Positions 23,211-35,246 are shown, counted from the stretch's first letter. The stretch: DNA of 64,000 bases from Prostheceraeus crozeri (GCA_907163375.1 CAJQUW010011269.1:62001-126000), one strand, 5' to 3'. The notes: generated by a model from the sequence alone, not told the origin. A program made the numbers and translations.

Positions 23211-23880
23211 AAATTGAAATCGTGAAAGAATTTCACTATCTTGGTGATGTGATTTGCTGCGAGGGTGGCGCCAGAATCGCGTCAGCCTGGCGCAAATGGA
23301 AGGACATCGTCAGTCTGCTCACAAACCACCACATTCCACTCAGGTGCCGAGGTAACGTGTACAACTCTTGCATCAGGCTTGTCCTTCTTTACGGTGCTGA
23401 ATCCTGGACATGTGGTTCTGGACTCCTGTACCTCACTCAGCATGTGGTTCAACAATCCCGGTCATGTGAAAGAAGAATGCTTCGCTACATGAGTGACATT
23501 TCACTGTCTGATCGGATCGACAGCGCTACCGTGGCAAGCAGGTGTGGCCTCACACCGTTAGACGAAGTAATCAGAGGTGCTTCGGTTATATCAAGCGTCG
23601 AAATATAGATAAACCAATCAGGTAGGTGCTCGACGTGATGGTCGAAGGTTCCTGTCCTCGTGGAAGAACGAGGAAGACATGGCTCCTCAATGAGGAGCTG
23701 GGAAATCGTCAATGAGGACATGGTGGAGCTGGGAATATCTGCGAGTGATGCTCAGAACCGTTCTCGATGGAGAAGTCTCACATCGTCCAACCCTCAACAG
23801 AAGAGGAAAAGAAGACGCAAAAAACAGGAAGAGAAAAAAGAGAAGAGTTACATAAGGCTCTACATGTGCCCTACAAGCCA
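23211..23880 (+). pseudogene. Non-LTR retrotransposon RT C-terminus, truncated
   Basis: The frame from 23222 begins KEFHYLGDVI, the conserved block after the RT active site of RTE-like and related LINEs, and continues through LLYGAESW and ERRMLRYM. After a stop at about 23608 the typical tail (GRTRKTW-like, then a dRsRWR block) continues in other frames to about 23870 and ends in an A-rich stretch of AAGARR units. It is a 5'-truncated copy with frameshifts. Confidence 0.65.
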
Positions 23881-26554
23881 AAGCTTGACTTGTGTTTGAA
23901 ATAATGAGGCATGACAGACCACGGTTTGATGAATTGAAAATTCCGTGAAAGCATTGATGCCTCTAAACATGTGGGTTTACATATGTGCTATCATGACATG
24001 ACCCCTTTACAACTTACAGACTACACAGTGTGCAATTGAACAATGTTTGAGTATATTGTCTAGCAGCACGTTTTCGTAACGCCTGGTGACGTAGCTTCGC
24101 TTCAGATATACCTATACTCACTCATAAAGATAGATCGTATATTAGGTCATCGGTACCTCAATTAATTCCAAGACAAACTTCATTGAAATTTTTAAAAAAA
24201 GTTTTAGACATAAAACATTTTGTATATCACCGGAGAGATAGTCGGTGAAATTTCAGTTTAGCGCAAGTGTGGAATACATGGAGCCACTGAGATAAAAAAA
24301 GCGAATTGAACTATAGCAATTTGGAGTTAAATCGAAAGCGCATCCACTTACATCTCGCTGTAAGAACACAGGGATATAGACACCTCATGCTCTATCCCGG
24401 CATAAATCTTACCTGAGAATAATCCTCATGAATCGGCTTCTGTAAAACCACGAATAACATTTTTACAGTTCTAGCACACCTCAAAAACTTATAAAATGGT
24501 AAATGCAACATGCAGTTATATGAAACATGCAAAAAATGTTTTTATCTATCAACAAATCCTCAAACATCTGTTTGATTTTGGCAAAAGTGAACTGAAACAC
24601 CGCCACTTTTGTATCACACTTAAAGCGAGCAAACCGAAAATACTTCCAAAATTCATGCTGGAAAGTGCAAAGTTCAGAATTATTACATCTGAATAAAGCG
24701 ACAAAATATATTTACCAAATAATAAGACCTACGAATCGGCAAATTTAGAGTCTACTCGAATCTCGAATCGAATCGAATCATGGAAAACTTGCATAGACCT
24801 ACTTTGGCCTATTTTTCTATGCGATTTACCTACTCAGCCAAGTGTATATCCTAGCCAATAAGAAAAAGTCCCTGCCATTAGATACTATAATTTTCATCTT
24901 AATTATCACAGAACAATAATGGAATTTGTTATGCAAGTGAATAATGACTATAACTTCCAATGTTATCACTGTCGGCCCTACGTAATGACTATAAAAATTA
25001 TTCAGGTCGAATTCAAAACAATTTGTTACACACTCTATTTAGACTTCAACGTATCGCATATCTGTCACGTAGGTTCATACAAGCTCATGCAAGTAGAGGA
25101 CTTAGAGCACTACAATGTCTGACTAATCATAAAGCATTGACATGCCAGGTTGGAAAGGGAAAATCAGTAAAACGCAGGGAAACCAAATAAGTAAAAGTCT
25201 AATGTAAAGACTTTAAGTCGACATTGTGCCATATTTCGCATTTTGTATTCAAAATCATTCAACCTTTGTACCAAACGTTCGACTAATCTCATCTTTGAGA
25301 TTTACATGTTTCATTGAAATTTGGTTTCCATAAACCATAGACCATAAAACAAGAAAAATCTGGAATGTATACCAAATTAGTCTATCACTTAAATTTAACA
25401 AATTTCCTTGCTTTTGCGATGATCAAACTTCAATACGCTGATCAGATTTTTTCGCATAGGATTTTGTCTTCAGTCGAGATGAAATGTTCCCTTACCCTGA
25501 AGGATCCAAGACAAAGTCAATCGAGTGCCTAGTTCAAAAGTCAGAGGATTTAAGTGCAAAAAGCCTACATGAAGGTGAAGCCATGAATGTAATTCCGGGC
25601 CCGAAAATGTTTTAAACTTTTAAAGGGCCTCATTATCAGTTTGAGTCATATAGTAAGTATATAGTAGATGGAGTGTCGACTCAAAAAAATGTCTGCATGC
25701 AGTGAAAATTTCATAACAAAAGATTCCGTTTTTTGCGGAGATAACATTCCTGCGGTCAAAAAATATTTGATCAATTTTTAAAAAGCTAAATTTTTGCGAA
25801 TTATTTCTGTGTTCATATCCTAGCGACTTGGAACCTTAGACTTCAATATATAAGCAGTATGAAACTTTTAGGATATCAAAATGAATGAAAATGTAATTAC
25901 AAACATTTTAATTTAAACGGAGGTTGATTATCAAGGAAATTCATGAACCGCACGCATTATGATGCAAGTCTTCATACAAAAGTTGAGATCTTATTCTGCT
26001 TCTTGTTTCAAGTTTAAAGTTTGCTGATTTAGCGAATCTACAGTAGCTTTTCCACCAGGCTAAATGGATTCGCACTGTTAAGCTGTAGTCTCGCAAATTA
26101 TGCTGTAGACTTGCAGACTGCATTCTATGGTCAGTAAAAATCACTGTGCAAAATTGAGTGGTAAATGGTTTGAATAATAATGCTCTATACAGTTACAATT
26201 CAACTACATTTATGCGGATTAATTCAATTTTCATAGACATTATAATTTTATGATTCACTAAGTTTTTGCTTCATTTCTCAACTGAAACTGAATAACATTG
26301 TGGACTCATTTGCATCCTTTAAAGCTAATTGTGATCAGTGCCTTTGATTGATATTTTGCTCTTTCGGTGGCTGTTAGTTCGTGACATGATCACATTCAAG
26401 AAAATATTATTAAGGCCAGGCATTGAACTAAGGCGCTTCTTTAGAAGTTAATTTTGTAGATATATTACCTGTCACTTAGTCATGATACGTAGGATTCGTA
26501 AAATACTATTCTTTCTTCTGAAGTTATTCTTAGAACTTATTCTTTTTTCTAAGA
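23881..26554. other. Unassigned AT-rich region
   Basis: 2.7 kb with no recognised frame, tandem array or inverted ends. A short TCGAA run occurs at about 24754-24775. Confidence 0.45.
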
Positions 26555-28670
26555 AGTTATAATAAACAACGAAAATAAAATCAAGATCTTTCTATATTGG
26601 CTCTTTCCAATTCAACTTAAAATATGACAAATTGCCAAAGCAATTTATCTAAGAATTTCTATCAATTCTGTTCATACCACTACATCAGTGGTGTCAAATT
26701 GAATTGTTTTCTAAGTTGCTACTCAGATCTCAATGACGGGCTTGGAAAGCAAGAAAATTTTGAATCTGTACATTCTTGAAATATAGAATGAAGTAGTAAT
26801 CCCATTGCAAAAGGAAGGACAGTGCAGTGCAGTGATGAGTCATCATGCTGACTCAGCTCCCCCCTCTGGAAGGAAGTAGCCAAGGATGTGCTGGAAGGGA
26901 TCGGACCGAGAAGAGATAACCGATCCCCCCCCCTCCTGTGAGGTTGTGTGGTGTTGGTTGTTCACGTCTCCGGTGAGGAAAGGGCAGGTGTTGGATGTTT
27001 TGGGATGAGAAAGGTCATATTTCGGTATGAAGGAGTGTCTGGATGGGCAAACGGAGGTCAGATTCGGATTCTACGTGAGAAATTTTGGGTTAGGAAGATT
27101 GTTTCCAGCTCAATCGGAAGAAAAAGTGCTGACCCCCCCTCCTGACAGGCAAGCCAGCAGGCAGACTTGGATGGAAGGTTTTGGGAAACAGGAGGAAAGA
27201 CTTGTGATATTTCTCGACCGACTTCTCTCGACTATATATGTGGAGTCTCTACTTGTGGGAATCAGTTCAATCGCCAGTTGAGGTACGGGTAGGTGAACTC
27301 CGGAGCTCCGATGATAGCATTGGAAATCTCTAAAAACGAAACCAAGGCAGATTTTTCGATTGCCGCACTCACCTAAGGTGTCAGAGTGAGTGGAGAGCCA
27401 GGAGATAGCCTAGTCTCCAGGCCATAAAAGACTCCAAAACTTTAAAGGCTTGTAACTTTGCTTCTACAAGTCATTTTGACTTGATTCAAGAAAGGTTCGA
27501 GAGGTCATGATTCAGGTCAAGTCATAGACTACTTATAAAATTTCATAAGTAGTGCTAAAAATTGAAAAATTTAAATTCGTTATTTTTGGAGTTTTTCTGG
27601 GGTTTTCGACCCTGCTGAAGTCAATGAAGGCATGTATAAGTGTGTACGAGCCAGTCTTCTCATGTCTTTACATTATAAAAGCGGCTTTTCACTGAAAGCG
27701 AGCATGGTACGGAGAGTTTCGCTGTAATATTCTAATGACAGGGTGTTCCTTCGGGACGGCGGATGATGCCGTAGTGACAAGTGCGGCAAGGGAGTGTGTC
27801 ATATTTTAGACCGAAACCTCTGGGCAACTCATGTTGGGCATTTGACACAGTTCTCAACGTAGCACTTTGAACGCCAATCGGTTGAGTCTTAGCTATCTTG
27901 TCATGGGTGGCTACTAAACATCTCCATTGCAAAACGCTTGTGAATCACGGCTTGCTATCCCTCTCCACGGCTTGCTATCAAGCTGATCAAAGCAACGACT
28001 TGCCAACCTCTTGTAAATAACTCCACCGGTTTTCATGTCTGGCTATCAAGTCATTGACGGTGCAAGTCACGGAGATTTTCGGTGTCATACCTCCTGTTGG
28101 TGCGCGTTCTTTCGAGACAGCGGTGAAGTCCGTAGCGATGAGTACTGCACGGGACGTTGGCAATGGTAATCCTTGTGAAACCTCTCTGCGTCATGTTTCC
28201 AAGTGGTTGCCTTTCGTCTCAACGTTGTACTCTGACCACCAGGGCGACATTTAGCTATCTGCCACAGGTTGCCTCATAAAATCTCCATTGCACTTATCTC
28301 CCGATAGTTGGCCATACATGCGAGAATGAACCATGAGTTCTGCTTGCCTCTATCACCGAGGCTAAATGAAATGGAATGAATTGGAAGGGACATTCATGCG
28401 CCACACGCAACCACAAGCTCATTTCTCTCTTCGCTAGTGAACAAGCTCTTGTTAGTGTAGTCAGAAAGTTTATCATGTTGTACAAATGTTTTACTGCAAC
28501 ACAGGTTGATGTATAGTTAGAAAGTTTGATCATGATGTTTTATAAAACACAAATGTCATAAAATGTAAGCGTTAGTGTAGTCAAATAGTTTTTACCACAA
28601 CACACGTCTGTGAAAGTAAAGTTTGATCATTGAAGTTTTATTCGTGAGTGTAGTCAGAAAGTTAATCATG
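26555..28670 (+). repeat. Left arm of the 15 kb unit
   Basis: Contains C-runs (CCCCCCCC near 26925), an inward promoter (27233-27270), repeated GTCAGAAAG-type blocks near 28457-28660 and a module around 28380-28450 that recurs at 30340-30420 and 35245-35315. Small frames exist, but none is convincing. Confidence 0.85.
27233..27270 (+). promoter_or_regulatory. TATA/Inr core promoter facing inward (left arm)
   Basis: TATATAT starts at 27233 and TCAGTT, the arthropod-type initiator, has its A at 27264, 31 bp downstream. That is textbook spacing for an RNA polymerase II start. The mirror copy is in the right arm. Confidence 0.55.
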
Positions 28671-28843
28671 TTTCATGAAATGCAACAAAACTTTTCGCGT
28701 CATAAGCAACCAGTCTTTGTGTTGGGAGTTGATTACTGAAAGCACGGTGACTGTCGATGCCCACATTTGGTAAAACCGCTGTTGTCATGTCAAACGCATG
28801 GCCAAACAAGGAAGGACTGAATCATGGCTTTGTGCTCATTGGG

Positions 28844-28901
28844 TATATAAACCGCGTCTTCTCTCTCAACTTCATTCCTGTTTCAAGTTGCAAGACGAAC
28901 G
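28844..28901 (+). promoter_or_regulatory. TATA/Inr promoter and non-coding leader exon
   Basis: TATATAA at 28844-28850 is followed 30 bp later by the initiator TCATTCC (A at 28874). The leader then runs to a GTGAGT donor at 28902. It drives the ORF at 29104. Confidence 0.6.
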
Positions 28902-29093
28902 GTGAGTGCTCTGACAAGGTTTGCTATAAAACTTTGGGTTTTGGGATAAAGCTAGGAATCATACTCTCTAAATTTTGTTGACGATTTTATTCCAACGTTT
29001 GCTATCAAATGTTTGGTGACTTAATCTTTCAATGCATATCAGCAAGTAGTATCCTATAAACGCATGCTATCAAATTTTACCCTATCTATACAG
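28902..29093 (+). other. 5' UTR intron
   Basis: Begins GTGAGT and ends CTATCTATACAG, 192 bp, ten bases before the ATG at 29104. Predicted from consensus only. Confidence 0.55.
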
Positions 29094-29103
29094 AATCTCT
29101 ACA

Positions 29104-30069
29104 ATGACTAAGCAGTGCAATGCTAGGATGCTTGTCGGCAAATGCAGTTGTGGCCGCATCGCACGAGGCAGCGACCTTAAGAAGCATCTGAAAGATAAAG
29201 AGGGGACGATGGGCCATGAGAGGAAGGTGATGTTGAGGTTGTGTGTGTCTTGTCGGATATGTGCGATGGGGAATGAGGCAGAGTTTCTGAAGGCGCATTT
29301 GCAGTGTGAGACTAGGAACATGGGGGAGAAGCGGTTTAAGTCATGGTTTGAGGGGATATTGTTGGGAATGGAGGAGAAAGATAAGGATGTAGCTTCGATT
29401 GCGAAGGGGATGGCTGAGAAGACTGATGAGCATGCGACTCAGGAAGTGGAGTTGAGAGCGAAAATTAGGAAGACTGATTAGGTTCATTTGGATGCGGTGA
29501 TGGAAGAATTGTTTGGGGATATAGGTGACCTGAAGGAAGAGTGGGACGGTCAGGAAAAGAAAGACAGGGAGTGTCAGGAAGTGGGAAAGCCGTTGGCGGC
29601 ATCATCGCCTCGGAGGGATGAAGGGAACACGAGGGATGAGTACGTGAAGATGAAGGGTCGAGTGAGAGCGGTTGAGGAGACGAATAAAAGGTTATTGATG
29701 ATGAATCAGCAGTTGAGGGTGAAGGTGGAAAGCTTTAAGGAGACGAGAGTGGAGTTGGAAAGGTTGAGACAGATGGAGGAGAGAAGTGAGCTGTTGAAGA
29801 AGGCGAGTAAACCTAGCAGTTTGGAGGCGAGTTTGTTGAGGAAGAATGGAGAGATTGAGGAGATGCGAAGTGTGGTGAAAGGGACAAAGGAGGTGAAAGG
29901 AATTAATAAGAGGTTGTTGTCGGAAGTTGAGCGGTTGCATGAGCGTGAGAAGTGTCGAAAAAGGAGAGTATATAAGGTTCATCTTCTCCTCTTTGAAAAT
30001 AACGTATGTGATGTCCCCACCATCTACAGCGATTTGAATGAAACGCAGTCGTGTTACGAGGGGGTTTGA
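29104..30069 (+). CDS. Putative zinc-finger and coiled-coil protein, one in-frame TAG
   Basis: Two open stretches (29104-29481 and on to 30069) are in the same frame, separated only by TAG at 29479-29481. The N-terminal part has two C2H2/C2HC-like patterns (KCSCG...DLKKHL, and CRIC...FLKAHLQC) that could form a small DNA-binding module. Residues about 150-300 are a strongly charged Glu/Lys/Arg coiled coil. The coding strand is G-rich, unlike the surrounding DNA, which supports real coding. It is preceded by a promoter, leader and intron. No family is recognised. The stop may mark decay, a polymorphism or readthrough. Confidence 0.55.
29969..29975 (+). promoter_or_regulatory. Possible TATA box for the next small gene
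   Basis: TATATAA, followed by a pyrimidine-rich stretch about 10-25 bp downstream and by the ATG at 30085. No strong initiator. Confidence 0.35.
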
Positions 30070-30084
30070 GTTCGCTGCCTCCAC

Positions 30085-30342
30085 ATGACGATGAATATCA
30101 ATGGAGAGCTTGATGACTTCGTCGTCAGAAAAGTTAGAAAGAAGGTTCCCAGTAAGTCTATTCAACACAATCATTTCTCCACCCCCATCTCATCTCCTAT
30201 TCTTTTCCTTTCAGTGTTTGCAGTAGTAGTGTCGGAGGACGGAGAACGCCCCATGAGCCCTCTTAAGGACTACCTTCTAATGCAGCTAAAACGGTCCCAA
30301 GCCCGCCACATATCTTCGGATATGGAATGCAGAGGGGAATAA
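30085..30342 (+). CDS. Small spliced ORF, unknown function
   Basis: Starts ATG 30085 (or 30091). A 63 bp intron (30152-30214; GTAAGT donor, pyrimidine tract, TTTCAG acceptor) interrupts the frame. Because it is a multiple of three and has no stop, retained and spliced forms are both in frame (about 85 and 64 codons). The last exon ends with a Leu/Lys/Arg-rich peptide (YLLMQLKRSQARHISSDM) that recurs in a second ORF at 35154-35246. No domain is known. Confidence 0.45.
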   Translation: MTMNINGELDDFVVRKVRKKVPSKSIQHNHFSTPISSPILFLSVFAVVVSEDGERPMSPLKDYLLMQLKRSQARHISSDMECRGE

Positions 30343-30934
30343 TAAATGATGAAATGAGAGGCCACCCTTGCACCACATGCAACACATCACAGACTTCTCA
30401 CTTCGGTAGTGAACAAGCTCTGAACGCATAAGTTACTTTACTGTATCGCAGTCGATTGCTGTACAAGTATTCAAGAAAACGTAAGTTAGTAAAATCAGCA
30501 GAAAAAACATAGGGAGACATGTGATGTTCCAAATATATTTATTTCGAAGATTGAACTCAACATGATAAACCATTGATGAATAATACTTCGACGAATTGTA
30601 ACAAGTCTATCGTTTATAGAAATCAACTACATGGTATCAGTAGAGGCTCGTTACCTCTGAAGTATAGTTAGTAAAAAGACGTAATGAAAAAATGCTTTAT
30701 TTGGTCTTTGATTTATGAACAGCCATCACTGAAACCCGTTTTGCTAATAGCAATGACAATATGGTTTATTTCATTCAGAAGCAAATGATTGCCGTAACCA
30801 TGAAAGTTGTCCATCCGAGAAATAATCTTCCGCAGATGTCGTGTATAAAACTCAGAAGCATCAGTAACATATTCTCGTCCGTAGGAACGAAATTGAAAGT
30901 CAACACTTTCCGCTTCTTCACCTTGTGGAATACT

Positions 30935-31015
30935 GAAGGGTAGGGCTCTCTACGGATGGATTTAGGGATTTAGGGAAATAGGGTTTTATATAACACAAGT
31001 TGATGTCAACCGTTA
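30935..31015 (-). repeat. Single inverted copy of the CTAAATCCCTAAATCC unit
   Basis: Reverse complement of the units on the right side of the element (36.2-38.2 kb), closest to the copy near 38190. Each carries TTATATAAAAC, a TATA-like word, followed by two AAATCC repeats and ACCCTACCC. On the left it points left, on the right it points right. Confidence 0.6.
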
Positions 31016-32560
31016 GATAAAAAAAATAAAGTTTGAAGAAGCTTTGAGTGTTGAAAGTAAGTTACATTCTTCAACATTGTCCGATGTAAATCAACTGCCT
31101 TTCATTGTGAGAAATGTATTATAGAAAAGTGACTAGAAGTTGAAATATACAGGACTCTGTAAATTAGGATGACATGAATCTACTATGAACGCCCATTCAA
31201 GTAGCAAACTTGAAACACCATTTGACATGGTACAAAATTTCAACTGGAATTCACACAAGACAGATTCATGTGTAATGTTTTGAAAACGTTATGCAGTCAC
31301 TATCGATAGCGTACCAGTTTTACTAAAAGTGTCGTTTGCCGTTGTCAAATTGAATTCGTGTGTAGAATGTTTTGTAAATAAAGACAGTGTTAAAAGTTTT
31401 TATAGCCACCATCGTCAGCATTCAAGTACACACACAACAACTTGTAACGTTTCTTAAAAGAGTCAAATGCATACGAGTTAGGAAACACTCAAAACACGTG
31501 TGAGATAAAAAATTAACCTGCTAGATTGTGTGTGAGTACCTCACAAAAGTGTTGCACATGTTTTACGGTTAACTTGAAAAGGAGAACTGTGAATCGAGAA
31601 CGTTTACTGTCATCATAGACAGATGAAAAAGAATGATATATTCTAACTTCAACTTCAACTTTCTGACGTTCAAATGAAATTTGTAAACATGAAGCTCAGA
31701 CTCCGTGGTGTAAAACTACATGGCGAGTGACAACAACCTTATGTTGGTAAAACTTTCATAGGTTGATGATTGCAGTCGCGTTTAAAGTTGATATAAAGTA
31801 CTGTAGAAACGCATAAGTTTTAGATGCAGTTCAACGTTGCGACTTCAACTTCGCACATTGAACTAATAAAATGAACAAGTCTGTGTAGAGGTACATAACA
31901 CTCATCGATATGAAACAGCAAAGCATGTAATGTCATTGAAATATCAAAGGAAAGTATTTGAGTTACAAGTCTGTGGTGACGAGAGTGGAACGATTTCATT
32001 GGTATGAAATTGTGAACATTACATTAGAACATTAGGACTGTCCATGAGTATTGTAAAGAAAGGTTAGAATAAAACGTGTAAGTTTGCTTTTCATGCGCAT
32101 TACAAATTGAGAGAATCAAAACGTGTCTCATTCCAAACGAGCAAGTTAAGTGAGTGTAGACGTGCTTATAATAAGTGAGTATAGACGTGAATTCATAAAG
32201 TGCTATTTCATCTAAGGTTTCACACACACTCGGTGTTGCAAGTTGAAATGATAGCATCAAATGTGAAACGTGTCTCATTCCTAAACTAATCGTGCGTTGC
32301 TTGTAAGTTGATACATGAATAGAATAGAACATTGAAACCTGCATCAAGTGATTTTCTGTGAATGCAGACGATGTGAAAATGACACACTGGTTGAAACTTA
32401 AGAATGCTTGCAATATTCAACACGCTGCCATTCAAAAGCAGCTATAACGTTTATCATAAAACCTATCAGTGAAGCAGATGTCATGATCATCCGGTCTTGT
32501 CTTCCAACCCTCATGTACACACAAAGGTTCACGAGTAGAGACAGCGCTATCAGCAGATAG
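31016..32560. other. Interior of the 15 kb unit, no gene recognised
   Basis: AT-rich, with many short words shared with the right side (for example AAGTTTAAC and TTTATAAAAC variants), but no frame above 130 codons that looks real. Confidence 0.4.
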
Positions 32561-32564
32561 CAGA

Positions 32565-32745
32565 CCCCCTCAGCAGATACAGTGTTTCAAGAACACAGAG
32601 GTGAATGACAGCGCAGCCGGTTGGCGACCGTCTGTCGCATTAAACACATTGGGTCCTCAGCAGATAGAATGTTTCAAGAACACAAAGGTGAATGATAACG
32701 CTCTCTCCCTCTCTGGCACCCGTCTGTCGCATTGCCCCCTATACA
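32565..32745 (+). repeat. Tandem duplication of a roughly 90 bp block
   Basis: CAGCAGATA...GTTTCAAGAACACA...GGTGAATGA...CCGTCTGTCGCATT occurs twice in a row. Each copy contains AGGTGAAT, which could act as a splice donor, so this may be a duplicated exon end. Confidence 0.55.
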
Positions 32746-32829
32746 CATTGAATTTTCTATCTCATCTGTCCAACGAACAAGGATGCAGGAACTTATCGTC
32801 AACTCCCTCATCTCAGGCCCTCCCACCTA

Positions 32830-33004
32830 GCTGATTCACACACAGCTCATTGCTATCGCACCGGAGATATCATCGTGGGCGACTGAAAGGATTCTCAAGT
32901 TGAGAATTCGTTACTGTGCACTCTCACAGTTCCGCGCGCGCAAGAAACCATTTGCTGCTAAACCACGGACACTGCCGATTTGTTCAAGGCTTCAATGCCT
33001 TGCT
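32830..33004 (+). repeat. Duplicated exon-like block, copy 1
   Basis: Nearly identical to 34730-34906. A CACACACAG acceptor precedes an open stretch reading LIAIAPEISSWATERILKL... and a basic RARKK segment. Downstream of the shared part the two copies diverge, as if a common exon were joined to different 3' ends. Confidence 0.6.
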
Positions 33005-33080
33005 AGGCAGCTACAAAAATGTTGGAGAAATATAAGGGTGTTGTTCGCACTCATTCACCAAATACAAGTCGTTTGATGCA

Positions 33081-33305
33081 ATGTCGTTCGATATAGCCTT
33101 CTTTGATATGAGCCGAATCCTTGAGCTCCGCTGTGGATGCAGAGTGAAGATATGGAAAGTCATTCTCCTGGCTGCTTTGCAGGCAGAGAAAGGCTGCCCC
33201 ATCCACCTCATTCCACATGAGCTTGTGGAAAAACCTTTGTTCAGGGATATGGCGCTAGAGTATCTGGCGTTGCTGAGAACTCAGCGTCCGGAACTCTTCG
33301 AGTAA
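33081..33305 (+). CDS. Small ORF, 74 residues, unknown
   Basis: An ATG-started frame with a compact, Leu-rich globular composition (ILLAALQAEKGCPIHLI), mostly helical by eye. It lies right after the duplicated exon block and overlaps a short upstream ORF at 33075. No family recognised. Confidence 0.35.
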   Translation: MSFDIAFFDMSRILELRCGCRVKIWKVILLAALQAEKGCPIHLIPHELVEKPLFRDMALEYLALLRTQRPELFE

Positions 33306-34729
33306 TCGAAGTATTTCATCGATCCTTCCGAGGGCCCGATCACCAATTCGTTGGAGGCCACCATATTAACAAAGAAAAATTACAGACTGTGCCACACACA
33401 ACACTAGATTCAAGGATCTCTATCTTTCTTAGAAAATGAAGAAGCTCTTATTAAATTCATCTGATAATAAAGCAACTTCATGACAAGTGTTAAACGTGTA
33501 CGTTGTCCAACACAAATCTTTAAAGTCCTAACTGCCATGAAATCATCATGTTTGAAGTTTTAAAGCCCATATGATAAGTAGCAATGATCTATTGCAGTTA
33601 AATGGTGTAAAACATAAACATGTGTAGAGAGATGATGAATCTTAGACGTGAAGTCATGAGATTTATTTCTTCACCACCCGTCAAATGGAAATAGTAATGG
33701 TGTTAGCTACAATGGAAGAATCATCAGAGCAAAATGTTCTATAGTAATGCACGCAATGACAGTCATGTATGGCTGTACTGTTTCAAATAGTTGTTGTGTA
33801 TAGCTGAAGTTTCTCATACAAACGGTATCGCATCGTTTGCACGTTAGTTCATGTCAAGCAGAATGTGTCATGAAGACTTATACATACGCGTCCTCATAAA
33901 CGCTGTGACTGACTTCATGTTGAAAAATAAGTGTGAGAGCATTGCAGTTAGGAACAACGTTCCCATAGTTCAACCTTTCAGATGTATAGTCGTGACGGTG
34001 AATAAACATAGTGATGCGACTTGTAGTTTTTTTACACTAGTTTTTCACACAGCGTAGCAGTGATGTTTCATCTGAGTAAAGAAAACTTGGTGATTAACTG
34101 CGTAAATGATGGCCTCATACCGTGAACTGATGTAGATAGAGACTTCAACGAATTTCCATCAATGCATTCACATATATTTCGATAGAGAATGAGCTTGTCC
34201 ACACCCAAAGAATGGGAAGCCTGAACCAGAGAAAGAGATAATCAACGGACCTGTTTGATACTGCTTTTGAAATGGAAACATTTACGACATGTGTGCAGTG
34301 ACTCATGACGACACATCAACCTTCCCATGATCAATTCAACAGAACATACGATGATCAAGTCAATCACGCTTTCAGATGTAAATCAATTTTCAATCGCGAC
34401 TATTTCATCTGTCTCATCAAGACAGTCTGTTAGATCTATAAACATGATGTGATATAATTCATAAAACCTTTAGCAGAATCTGACTGCACTGAATCTCACA
34501 TTGATGACATCAGTCATTTTTCAATCATATGTTACTAGTCTCATCAAAAGGAAAGGCTTGCAGTGGCTGAACTTTTAATACGTTCATGGCAAGTTTTTAC
34601 AAATAACGTTTCAGGTACCCTTGGAATACGATCCATTTCAATGCATACTCCATGATATGTTATTCCTACTTTCGCACTCAGTGTCTTCCCTGCATCAAAA
34701 AGTTACTTCAATCTAATTTTTACATGAAC
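33306..34729. other. Interior of the 15 kb unit, nothing recognised
   Basis: AT-rich sequence. A 68-codon frame at 33851 is not convincing. Confidence 0.4.
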
Positions 34730-34906
34730 TGCTGATTTCCACACACAGCTCATTGCTATCGCACCGGAGATATCATCGTGGGCGACTGAAAGGATTCTGA
34801 AGTTGAGAATTCGTTACTGTGCACTCTCGCAGTTCCGCGCGCGCAAGAAACAATTTGCTGCTAAACCACGGACACTGCCGATTTGTTCAAGGCTTCAATG
34901 CCTTGA
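34730..34906 (+). repeat. Duplicated exon-like block, copy 2
   Basis: Matches 32830-33004. The acceptor ends at 34748. The same open frame continues to a stop at about 34985 with a very basic tail. Confidence 0.6.
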
Positions 34907-34909
34907 ATA

Positions 34910-35146
34910 TTGCAAGCATGGACGGTGGAAAGTGAGGAGTCGGCAGTGGAAGCGAGTGAAGATGAATATGAGGAGATTATTGTGATATCAGATGAAGAAG
35001 TACGAGTGTTACGCATGCATACGAATGGCTGTCATCTCAACTCGATCAAGTTTTCTTTCAGTGACGGAGTGAGGGATGGGCGTTCTTTATATCAAAAAAT
35101 CATCATGCAAACATACAGCACACTGTTCCACCAAGTTTCCTCGTGA
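34910..35146 (+). CDS. Candidate exon with an acidic, SUMO-interaction-like motif
   Basis: No ATG opens it, so it would have to be a spliced exon. The reading starts with an acidic stretch and contains EEIIVISDEEV (34970-35000), a hydrophobic core I-I-V-I followed by acidic residues, the pattern of a SUMO-interaction motif. It competes with the basic frame of the preceding block. Function is unknown. Confidence 0.3.
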   Translation: MQAWTVESEESAVEASEDEYEEIIVISDEEVRVLRMHTNGCHLNSIKFSFSDGVRDGRSLYQKIIMQTYSTLFHQVSS

Positions 35147-35153
35147 ATGAATC

Positions 35154-35246
35154 ATGAGTTCTTACAAGAACTTCCTTCTAATGCAGCTAAAGCGGTCCAA
35201 AGCCCGCAACATATCTTCGGATATGGAATGCAGAGGGGAAGGATAA
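35154..35246 (+). CDS. 30-residue paralogue of the last exon of the ORF at 30085
   Basis: The frame runs from ATG to TAA and matches codon by codon the peptide encoded at about 30252-30342 (shared FLLMQLKRS-type and ISSDMECRGE parts). Most differences are synonymous or conservative, and the same 3' module follows both. It may be a short gene or the last exon of a second spliced gene. Confidence 0.4.
   Translation: MSSYKNFLLMQLKRSKARNISSDMECRGEG

Noticed and set aside
26948..27281. ORFs inside the arms of the 15 kb unit
   Set aside because: Frames differ between the two arms because of the 21 bp insert, and composition is not protein-like.
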